From Magnetovibrio sp. (lineage in GTDB: Bacteria > Pseudomonadota > Alphaproteobacteria > Rhodospirillales > Magnetovibrionaceae), in the NCBI GenBank assembly GCA_016763255.1, contig JAESUA010000127.1:1-12987 (forward strand): a stretch of 12,987 nt of DNA. The letters run 5' to 3'. Under the pieces are notes generated by a model. It was given only the letters and a program-made list of their open reading frames with translations, had not been told where the DNA came from and did no database searches. The translations under genes were made by a program, and so were the position numbers. Shown one piece after another: positions 6,289 through 12,488 of the stretch (position 1 is its first letter; every line of letters starts with the position of its first letter).

Positions 6289-8064
6289 TCAGAACTTCTG
6301 CATATCAACTAAACGCTTAAAACTACCATTCATTTTCATTAGTTCATCAAAGCTTCCTTGCTCAATAACCTCTCCATCCTCCAAAACATAAATTCTATTT
6401 GCTTTGGCAATAGTTGACAGTCGATGAGCAATAATCAGTGTTGCCGATTTCTTGGAAATTGCCTCTACGGAACTGAGTATCTTCTTCTCACTTTCTGTAT
6501 CAAGCGCACTGGTCGCTTCATCCATAATCAAAATGTCTGGATTGCGAAGAACCGCCCTCGCCAACGCTAAACGTTGAATCTGTCCACCGGAAAGCATTGC
6601 GCCATGCTCACCCACCAAAGTGTCCAGACCATCTGGTAATTGATCAATAAACTCCTGCGAATTGGAAAGCAGACAGGCTTTTTCAATCTCGTCTTCTAGA
6701 GCGTCGGGGCAAGCCCATAAAAGATTTTCCCTAATGGTCGCGTGGAAAAGTTCGTTTTTTTGCGGAACGTAACCAATCTTGCGCCTGTATGAGTTTATTT
6801 CATATTCATCTAATGGAACGCCATCAATCGATACGGTTCCACTGTCAGGTCTTTGGAAGCCCATGACAATGTCAGCTATGGTGGACTTTCCCGATCCTGA
6901 TGGGCCAACCAAAGCCGTTATTTTTCCTGGGTGAATTGATATGCTCACCCCCCGAAGAGTTATTTTTTGATCCCTCCCATCATCAGAATGAGGGTAAGAG
7001 AAGTTGACATCAGTAAGCCAGATTTCCTTGTTTATCTTTTCGAATTCATTCTTACCAAAAACAATGCTGTACTCATCTATGTTTTTCATGATTGATTGAA
7101 GGTGTTCATAGCTTGGGCATAAAGTAAGGATGCTCAGCTTATAGCCTGCAATTATACTCAATGTTCCATATGCTCGATTTATGGCATAAATAATGACCGC
7201 AATATCCGCTACGGGAACATCCAACTTCCGACCAACGAAGAATGCACTAACGGCCGCAATAATACCAATCGGGCTATATAGAGCGACCACCAAAGTGCTT
7301 AGAATTTGCTGTCTTAGTGATGTTTTTATGAGCCCATCATAGCCTTGCTGAATTTTATTTAGTGCCAATTCCTGGTGCCCAAACCCCGCAATTATACGTA
7401 ATTTTGAGAAAATTTCTTGTATAGTAGCAGAGTAATGATTACGTGAATCTTTCGCCTTTTCCCCTAATGAATGAGCGTATTTGCCCACTATCCTCAATGG
7501 AGTCGACAGAACCAAACCTATGCAAATCGCTACCGTAGTCGTTTCCCAAGAAAGGGAAAAGGGAATAGCAAGAATGACACCGATAAGAATGATGGGGGCG
7601 ATAGAAAGCGATAAGAAAGTGAATGCTTCACCGACTTTTGTAATTTCTTGGTTCAAGGAGTTGGCTAAACTACCTTGCTTTTCTCGATTCATAAAGTTGA
7701 TGCTGGAAGATAGTAACGATGAAACGACCTCAACGATCATTTCTCTAATGACCTTATATTGTGTGGAAAATATGTAATATTGTGCACCTGTTTGAACTAT
7801 AGATTTTGCAATATTCAAGGACACAACAAGAATGAGAAACATCTCTATAGATTCAGGAAATCCTAGATATGCAAATGCGATATTATAATATTCTGTGATC
7901 AGACTTTCATCGTTTCCACCCATCAAGGTAGAAACAATGGGGGCAATAGCTATGATAGCTAACCCGTCAAGAACGGTGATAATTATGCCAAGCCCTGCAT
8001 TAATCACAAACAACCACGGTCGGCGCTTAAGCATCGCCACCGTAAAATTTATAAGCGGGTTCAT
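6289..8064 (-). CDS. ABC exporter, fused permease and ATPase (MsbA/PglK type lipid-linked glycan flippase), 591 aa
   Basis: Type IV ABC exporter half-transporter, working as a homodimer in the inner membrane. The first 320 residues hold about six hydrophobic segments (for example around 17-46, 73-90, 153-188 and 258-280). The ATPase domain begins near 347 and has all the hallmarks: Walker A GPSGSGKST (387-395), Q-loop YVPQ (432-435), ABC signature LSGGQIQR (491-498), Walker B ILIMDEATSALD (511-522) and switch His in IIAHR (about 547). The length matches PglK/MsbA (about 560-600). In a glycan locus this type commonly flips an undecaprenyl-linked oligosaccharide or lipid A-like molecule across the membrane; that role is inferred. 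Two starts are possible: ATG 8064 and GTG 8070, two codons upstream. Neither has a strong Shine-Dalgarno. I prefer the ATG because a short upstream frame ends on it as ATGA. The gene stands 117 bases after pseC and 25 bases before a methyltransferase. Confidence 0.96.
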   Translation of the reverse strand: MNPLINFTVAMLKRRPWLFVINAGLGIIITVLDGLAIIAIAPIVSTLMGGNDESLITEYYNIAFAYLGFPESIEMFLILVVSLNIAKSIVQTGAQYYIFSTQYKVIREMIVEVVSSLLSSSINFMNREKQGSLANSLNQEITKVGEAFTFLSLSIAPIILIGVILAIPFSLSWETTTVAICIGLVLSTPLRIVGKYAHSLGEKAKDSRNHYSATIQEIFSKLRIIAGFGHQELALNKIQQGYDGLIKTSLRQQILSTLVVALYSPIGIIAAVSAFFVGRKLDVPVADIAVIIYAINRAYGTLSIIAGYKLSILTLCPSYEHLQSIMKNIDEYSIVFGKNEFEKINKEIWLTDVNFSYPHSDDGRDQKITLRGVSISIHPGKITALVGPSGSGKSTIADIVMGFQRPDSGTVSIDGVPLDEYEINSYRRKIGYVPQKNELFHATIRENLLWACPDALEDEIEKACLLSNSQEFIDQLPDGLDTLVGEHGAMLSGGQIQRLALARAVLRNPDILIMDEATSALDTESEKKILSSVEAISKKSATLIIAHRLSTIAKANRIYVLEDGEVIEQGSFDELMKMNGSFKRLVDMQKF

Positions 8065-8108
8065 AGGCACGCCACTGCCAACAAGTCAGAAACTACATTC
8101 ACATTCAT
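8061..8108 (-). other. Possible 15-codon leader frame ending on the transporter start
   Basis: ATG 8108-8106 opens the frame MNVNVVSDLLAVACL, which stops at TGA 8063-8061. That stop overlaps the transporter ATG (8064-8062) as ATGA. The same reading frame is open for 52 sense codons back to a TAG at 8222-8220, but it has no ATG, GTG or TTG upstream of 8108. No Shine-Dalgarno precedes the ATG (the upstream bases are A/T-rich). It could be a leader peptide coupling translation into the exporter gene, a remnant of an older gene, or chance. Confidence 0.2.
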
Positions 8109-8146
8109 ATTATTTTTTAATGAGATAACTTGTACCAGATTCTTTT

Positions 8147-8174
8147 CCGTAGCGTATACAACGGCACGCTTCGG
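8147..8174 (-). repeat. Imperfect inverted repeat (stem-loop) just after pseC
   Basis: Read on the minus strand, arms CCGAAGCGT (8174-8166) and ACGCTACGG (8155-8147) pair over 8 of 9 positions, with one A-A mismatch and a 10-base loop. It begins 7 bases after the pseC stop codon. The bases after it on the minus strand are AAAAGAATC, so it lacks the U-run of an intrinsic terminator. It could protect the pseBC message from 3' exonucleases or partly separate pseBC from the exporter gene. The fold is direct from sequence; the role is inference. Confidence 0.35.
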
Positions 8175-8181
8175 AGGGGGT

Positions 8182-9366
8182 TTATTGAAATATCTTTTTA
8201 ATGTGCCCAGATACGTATTCTACATCCCCGTCCGTCATGGCCGGAAACAACGGGATAGAAAGTGTTGACGCATAGTGCTGTTCTGCGACCGGGAAATCTT
8301 CATTTTTGAATTCGCCCATCGCACAATGATACGGATGACGATGCACTGGAATGTAGTGGACTTGAGAGCCAATACCCACATCGCGCAATTTTTGCATCAC
8401 GTGAGTACGATTTTTCCCTAAGGCATCAAAATCTATGGACATGAGATATAAATGTTGCCCGGAAATCGACCGTAGAATTAACTGTGATTGCGGCAGTTTG
8501 ACGTGTGCAAGGTCCTCAAAATACATATCGTAATACGATGTAATTTCTCGCCTTCTGGACAGAAATCCATCGAGTTTAGCTAGTTGAGACAACCCTAGAG
8601 CAGCCTGTAGGTCGGTCATCCGGTAATTATAACCCAGCCCCTGTTGCTCGTAGTACCAAGGTCTCAAAGTTCCATCATTGTCGAAGGCATCGTCAGAAAG
8701 GCGCTCTGTGTCGCGTTCAATTCCATGGCTACGCAACCGACGCAATTCACTTGCCAATTTGTCATCATTTGTTGTGATGGCACCGCCCTCACCCGTCGTA
8801 ATAGTCTTGACCGGGTGAAAAGAAAACACAGCCATATCACTATGTGAACAACTGCCAATGATATTGCCTTCTATGTCTTCCGCACCCAAAGCATGACATG
8901 CGTCTTCAATAATTACCACATCCTCTCCAAGAGCTTCTCTCAGTTGACGAATGTTTACAGGTAATCCCGAAAAATGGACGGGTAACGCAGCTTTAACGGG
9001 CTTATCTATGGCAGTGATGTCAAACGATGTCGGCGAAATGTTTAAGGTGTCTGCATCTACGTCAACAAGATGTGGCGTTGCGCCGCAATACGAAAGCGCA
9101 TTTGCTGTGGCAACAAACGTAAGCGTCGGAACGATGCCTACATCACCGGGGCCAAGCCCCGCCGCCAAGCACGAAAGATGTAAAGCTGCTGTGCCACTTG
9201 AAACGGCAATCGCATGGCGCGCCCCGACCCGATTGGCAAGCGCCACTTCAAACTGTTCGACTGCAGGGCCCTGTGTAAGGTAATCGCTCTTTAAAACATC
9301 AATTACCGCAACAATATCTGCGTCATCAATGCTCTGGCGACCATAGCCGATAAAAGGTCGGATCAA
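8182..9366 (-). CDS. pseC: UDP-4-amino-4,6-dideoxy-N-acetyl-beta-L-altrosamine transaminase, 394 aa
   Basis: Second enzyme of pseudaminic-acid synthesis: PLP-dependent, glutamate-driven amination of C4 of the 4-keto product of PseB, in the cytosol. The N-terminal signature IGYGRQSIDDADI (residues 6-18) with LKSDYLTQGP (25-34) is characteristic of PseC. Further on are SSGTAALHL (56-64), FVATANALSYCGATP (84-98), the pyridine-contacting Asp155 in IIEDACHALGAE (152-163), and the Schiff-base Lys187 in SFHPVKTITTGEGGAI (182-197). Length is normal (about 385-395). The start is TTG: the codon at 9366-9364 overlaps the pseB stop as TTGA, GAAGG lies 6 bases upstream, and the conserved N-terminus begins right there, while the next in-frame Met is far downstream. 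It is tightly coupled to pseB. Legionaminic-acid aminotransferases (LegC/PglE) are related, but the N-terminal signature and the PseB partner favour PseC. Confidence 0.95.
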   Translation of the reverse strand: MIRPFIGYGRQSIDDADIVAVIDVLKSDYLTQGPAVEQFEVALANRVGARHAIAVSSGTAALHLSCLAAGLGPGDVGIVPTLTFVATANALSYCGATPHLVDVDADTLNISPTSFDITAIDKPVKAALPVHFSGLPVNIRQLREALGEDVVIIEDACHALGAEDIEGNIIGSCSHSDMAVFSFHPVKTITTGEGGAITTNDDKLASELRRLRSHGIERDTERLSDDAFDNDGTLRPWYYEQQGLGYNYRMTDLQAALGLSQLAKLDGFLSRRREITSYYDMYFEDLAHVKLPQSQLILRSISGQHLYLMSIDFDALGKNRTHVMQKLRDVGIGSQVHYIPVHRHPYHCAMGEFKNEDFPVAEQHYASTLSIPLFPAMTDGDVEYVSGHIKKIFQ

Positions 9367-10361
9367 GATTCACCTTCTATAGAAGCCATTGCCGAAAATT
9401 CCTCATCCGTGACCCAGTGAGTATTGTTGTCACTTGAATAAGAAAAACCATCAGAAACCGGCGTCCCTGTTTCGCCACCATAAGTTAATGCATCCACTTC
9501 TCCCCAAAGAGGGAAATTAGGACGAATAATATAATAATTCTCAAACTCAACGGTCTGATGTGCTTCGTCCTGCGGGACCATCGTCTCATGCAACTTTTCA
9601 CCTGGACGAATGCCGATAAATTCCTGCTCACATCCTGGTGCGATGGCAGAAGCAAGGTCCGTTAAACGCATCGATGGTATTTTTGGAACGAACACTTCTC
9701 CGCCACGCATTAACTCAAGGTTATTAATTACAAAATTCACCCCCTCGCCCACGGTCAGCCAAAAACGCGTCATGCGCGGGTCGGTAATCGTGATTTTTCC
9801 CTGCTTCATTTGTTTTCTAAAAAGTGGGACAACGCTGCCGCGTGAACCAATAACATTGCCGTATCGAACCACCGAAAAACGGCAACCATCGGCACCCGAA
9901 ATGTTATTAGCAGCGACAAATAGCTTATCCGAACATAACTTACTGGCACCGTACAAGTTAAGTGGGTTAACAGCCTTATCAGTCGAAAGAGCAATAACTT
10001 TTTTCACACCGCAATCAATACAGGCGTTAACCACGTTTTCAGCACCAATAACATTGGTCATAATGCATTCAATCGGATTGTATTCGGATGCCACCACTTG
10101 TTTCATTGCAGCTGCATGGATAACGATATCTATGCCGCTCAAAGCGCGTTCCAAGCGACTTGCATCTCGAACATCACCAATAAAATACCGCAAATTGGGG
10201 GCGTCTATTTCGTTGGCCATATCAAACTGCTTCAGTTCATCACGAGAGAACACAACGAGACGTTTAGGTTTGAAATTGGCTAAAACATACTTGATAAACG
10301 CCTTACCAAATGAACCTGTCCCACCTGTAATAAGAATAGATTTCCCATCGATTAAATTCAT
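9363..10361 (-). CDS. pseB: UDP-N-acetylglucosamine 4,6-dehydratase (inverting, 5-epimerising), 332 aa
   Basis: First enzyme of the pseudaminic-acid pathway: NADP-dependent removal of water from UDP-GlcNAc with inversion at C5, giving UDP-2-acetamido-2,6-dideoxy-beta-L-arabino-hexos-4-ulose. Extended SDR fold. The dinucleotide-binding loop is ITGGTGSFGKAF (residues 11-22), then FSRDELKQFDM (38-48), IGDVRD (61-66) and IHAAAMKQV (81-89), followed by the catalytic region STDKA (126-130; T127, D128, K129) and Tyr137/Lys141 in LYGASK. RYGNVIGSRGSVVPLF (166-181) and IRPGEKLHE (251-259) are typical of the PseB/FlaA1 group. It is a soluble short form without the membrane domains of PglF/WbpM. AAGGA lies 8 bases before the ATG. 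It is preceded by the largest intergenic gap of the window, so pseBC may have its own promoter. It feeds PseC directly, with which it overlaps. Confidence 0.96.
   Translation of the reverse strand: MNLIDGKSILITGGTGSFGKAFIKYVLANFKPKRLVVFSRDELKQFDMANEIDAPNLRYFIGDVRDASRLERALSGIDIVIHAAAMKQVVASEYNPIECIMTNVIGAENVVNACIDCGVKKVIALSTDKAVNPLNLYGASKLCSDKLFVAANNISGADGCRFSVVRYGNVIGSRGSVVPLFRKQMKQGKITITDPRMTRFWLTVGEGVNFVINNLELMRGGEVFVPKIPSMRLTDLASAIAPGCEQEFIGIRPGEKLHETMVPQDEAHQTVEFENYYIIRPNFPLWGEVDALTYGGETGTPVSDGFSYSSDNNTHWVTDEEFSAMASIEGES
9373..9377 (-). promoter_or_regulatory. Ribosome binding site that fixes the TTG start of pseC
   Basis: GAAGG on the minus strand inside the last codons of pseB, six bases before TTG 9366-9364. 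Together with the conserved PseC N-terminus this settles a non-ATG start overlapping the pseB stop (TTGA), which points to translational coupling of the two enzymes. Confidence 0.7.
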
Positions 10362-10518
10362 AATGTAATTCCTTATTGCGGATTGAGCAAAGAAGCAGGT
10401 TGCGCCTTAAATTAGCAATGATTGCAAGACATATACTTCATATAAACTGAGAGTCTCACCTTAAGTGAGGTAGTTCCCTAAATCTGGCTCTTGTTAAAGC
10501 GTTTTCTGGGCTAAAAAG
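10362..10518 (-). promoter_or_regulatory. Intergenic region upstream of pseB with two small inverted repeats
   Basis: This 157-base gap is the longest in the window and the likeliest place for a promoter serving pseBC and the genes after it. It holds the inverted repeat CTCAC-TTAAG-GTGAG (10455-10469, 5-bp arms, 5-base loop) and the odd-centred palindrome GCAATGATTGC (10415-10425), either of which could be an operator or a weak hairpin. AAGGA at 10370-10374 is the pseB ribosome site. TATATG occurs twice between them, but neither copy has a convincing -35 box at 16-18 bases, so no promoter is placed. No U-run follows the hairpin, so I do not call a terminator for the upstream gene. No open frame longer than about 10 codons is evident. 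Confidence 0.35.
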
Positions 10519-12390
10519 TTATTTATCTGAGTTAAGGAGGTCAAACAATGAATCAACCATTCGAATGCTCACCTGTTCTTGAAAATCAGGATGTCCATAA
10601 GCATTTAAAAATTCCACATTGCTTGGGTTTCCTACAACATCACTTGATCTAACGGTATTATCGAGGAACCCTTCGATAATATTCAAAAGTGCACTATCGC
10701 TGCAGGCCACAAACATTCGCTTTTGTAATAAGGCCTCGGCTTCGGGCTGCAGGCTGATGTATCTATCATCAAAGATAGCGATAATTGGGCTATTAGTTGA
10801 TGCTGCTTGCAATAGGGCTGTCGCAGGAGCCTCGCATATAATCAGATCAAACTGTTCATCTTCGAGCAAACGGGGTAGTGGTGTAAATTGCTCTGATCTC
10901 CAATGAATTTTTCTGTTGAATTTAAGCCACTTCCCCAATGGTTTTTTGACCGTTTCAGTTGGTGGGGGTTTGATAACCAAATCAACGTCTTCAAACGACA
11001 AGCACAACTCGGCAACACTTTGTTGTAAATTCCAGTGCCATAAATCAGAACCACCAAGTCGCGTATAATATCGATAAAGCCCATATGGTTCTGCCGTTAT
11101 GTAAAGAACTTTGCGGCGCTTCCGGCCCTTGTCATTTGTATTTTCATTGCTACGTACTACGCCGTTCGAATGATATAGTTGCACAAGATCTCGACGTCCA
11201 ATTGAGTACATTTTGGGCGAAGCATTATAACGATAATTCACGTGCCGATGAGCTTGATGCTTAAAAAAGGTATTTACGCCAGGGCCATAGCTGAAATACG
11301 CACCCGCAAACAACAGATCATAATACCAAATTATAGGATCGTCGCAATATCCGTTCGCTCCGCCATGCTGTAGCACCACGACTGGTAGCCCCATTTGTTT
11401 TGCAGCAACCGCCAACGTGACAAACGTAGGATGTATGATTGCAACGCTTAGAACTGCATCAGCACCAACTTGCTTTAGGTATGACTTTACCTTTCTAAGG
11501 TTGTCACGGCTTTCCTGATGGAACGTTGTTAGGAAATAAAGGATCTCTTCCTCAACTATCCAATACGCTGCTTTGCCTTTGATTTGAAAGAACAAAGACA
11601 GCTCTTTTCGCACCTCATCGCCAAAACTTTTGGGTACATCCTTAACTTTTTTTTGAGAAATAAATGCAGGTGGTGGCAAAACCGATATGCCACGCTTACG
11701 GATATATTGAGCTTCCTGTTTTGACCATTGAGGAGTCGCGACGATGGTTATTGAGGGCGGTGAAATGAAATTTTTAAGCTGAGTTAGCTTAAGGCGAGTA
11801 GCTCTAACTACATTTTTTATTTTTTCAAATACCCGCACACGGTGTGGCTTAGGGTTTGATTGATTGCTTGCTGGCAAAGCATGAATGGAAACATCCAGAC
11901 TTTGACAAACAAGTTTAATAGAATTTGAAAAGAAGTTTTTATTTGGCTGAATATGCATCCTATCCATTGCAACTTCATTGCATAAAACGAACGCAACGAC
12001 ATCTGGCTGCAATTTTGAAACGATAGAATCAATTGCCTCTACCGTCCAAGTAACTTTGTCGAGCAGTTGTTTAAAATAAAAATGGTAATAATCCGCAGAC
12101 AAGTTAGGGGTTAATGATTCTGCATCTTCGTCTAAAAACTGGTCAATAACCTCACATATTTTACCGACTACAGCGATGTTTTCTGAACCACGTAAATGCC
12201 AGCTTTCCTGGCTATAGAAATCATCGACAGTTTGATGCTCAATCCCTCTAACGTATGCAGAAAATGTCGCTTCTTGTGTTAAAGCGACTAAGACCACCTC
12301 GTCACTGATAGTTTCAAAGTGTTTAATGAGCAATTCAAGTTCATCTTCACTCGCAAACAGGCCAAGAGTTTTATTTTGTTTTGTCTGCAT
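10519..12390 (-). CDS. GT-B-like surface-glycan transferase with QHGG motif, 623 aa
   Basis: No named ortholog recognised. It resembles large cytosolic 'surface carbohydrate biosynthesis' proteins (LIC12162-like and related GT-B transferases). The clearest motif is GLPVVVLQHGGANGY (residues 334-348), followed by DLLFAGAYFSYGPG (358-371), the arrangement in which such proteins carry QHGG...AD.yLswG. The C-terminal half has VLYITAEPYGLYRYY (428-442), VDLVIKPPP (469-477) and FDLIICEAPATALLQAASTN (514-533) with SPIIAIFDD, a likely nucleotide-sugar pocket with an E-x-x-x-T-x-L-x-E/Q-A type helix. The first 200 residues (including a long acidic stretch near 80-95) are unfamiliar. Its ATG is overlapped by the stop of a small upstream frame (TGATG) and has no Shine-Dalgarno of its own, which suggests coupled translation. 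It probably adds a sugar during assembly of the glycan; donor and acceptor are unknown. No membrane segments are obvious, so it should act on the cytosolic side. Confidence 0.82.
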   Translation of the reverse strand: MQTKQNKTLGLFASEDELELLIKHFETISDEVVLVALTQEATFSAYVRGIEHQTVDDFYSQESWHLRGSENIAVVGKICEVIDQFLDEDAESLTPNLSADYYHFYFKQLLDKVTWTVEAIDSIVSKLQPDVVAFVLCNEVAMDRMHIQPNKNFFSNSIKLVCQSLDVSIHALPASNQSNPKPHRVRVFEKIKNVVRATRLKLTQLKNFISPPSITIVATPQWSKQEAQYIRKRGISVLPPPAFISQKKVKDVPKSFGDEVRKELSLFFQIKGKAAYWIVEEEILYFLTTFHQESRDNLRKVKSYLKQVGADAVLSVAIIHPTFVTLAVAAKQMGLPVVVLQHGGANGYCDDPIIWYYDLLFAGAYFSYGPGVNTFFKHQAHRHVNYRYNASPKMYSIGRRDLVQLYHSNGVVRSNENTNDKGRKRRKVLYITAEPYGLYRYYTRLGGSDLWHWNLQQSVAELCLSFEDVDLVIKPPPTETVKKPLGKWLKFNRKIHWRSEQFTPLPRLLEDEQFDLIICEAPATALLQAASTNSPIIAIFDDRYISLQPEAEALLQKRMFVACSDSALLNIIEGFLDNTVRSSDVVGNPSNVEFLNAYGHPDFQEQVSIRMVDSLFDLLNSDK

Positions 12391-12488
12391 CAGATTTGAA
12401 AAAGCGATGTGCGCCTGTTAGTAGTAGTTAAAAATGCATCAAAATGAATACTATTCCCTGAAGCATGGGCCATCAAATTTATAATCAT
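12390..12488 (-). pseudogene. 32-codon frame linking two genes; likely frameshifted tail of the upstream methyltransferase
   Basis: ATG 12488-12486 overlaps the stop of the upstream methyltransferase (ATGA). The frame runs 32 codons and ends in TGA 12392-12390, which overlaps the ATG of the next gene (TGATG). The join lies on a run of six A's: with one more A, the methyltransferase would read from NITFIGTKK straight into MIINLMAHASGNS and end ...FLTTTNRRTSLFQI. Laid without gaps against the C-terminal domain of the C-methyltransferase at 2161-3378 (IVIYGASSIATGIIH..., ending VDRDPRKQGK), this puts Gly on Gly, hydrophobic on hydrophobic positions and NRR on PRK. I therefore favour a lost base and a decayed Rossmann-like domain over an independent micropeptide, but both remain possible. 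There is no ribosome site of its own. Confidence 0.4.
12448..12476 (-). promoter_or_regulatory. Weak sigma-70-like promoter candidate
   Basis: On the minus strand, TTGATG (12476-12471), a 17-base spacer, then TAGTAT (12453-12448), each box matching consensus at four of six positions. It would start transcription about 50 bases upstream of the 623-aa transferase gene. It lies inside the 32-codon frame described at this place, which could equally explain the sequence, so confidence is low. Confidence 0.18.

Noticed and set aside
8147..8174. Rho-independent terminator after pseC
   Set aside because: The stem-loop is followed on the minus strand by AAAAGAATC, not a T-run. On the plus strand it is followed by AGGGGGT.
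8951..9283. A 110-codon plus-strand frame inside pseC
   Set aside because: Antisense shadow of the GC-rich part of pseC with no domain and no plausible ribosome site or neighbour on that strand.
8182..10361. Legionaminic-acid or bacillosamine pathway instead of pseudaminic acid
   Set aside because: The dehydratase is the short soluble PseB type without the membrane domains of PglF, the aminotransferase has the PseC N-terminal signature, and a PseG-like hydrolase follows. All three point to the pseudaminic route.
9610..10368. A 252-codon open frame on the plus strand
   Set aside because: It lies wholly antisense to pseB, whose motifs are unmistakable. The plus-strand translation has no recognisable domain and arises from pseB codon structure.
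10455..10469. Rho-independent terminator after the 623-aa transferase gene
   Set aside because: Five-base arms of mixed composition and no T-run afterwards on the minus strand.
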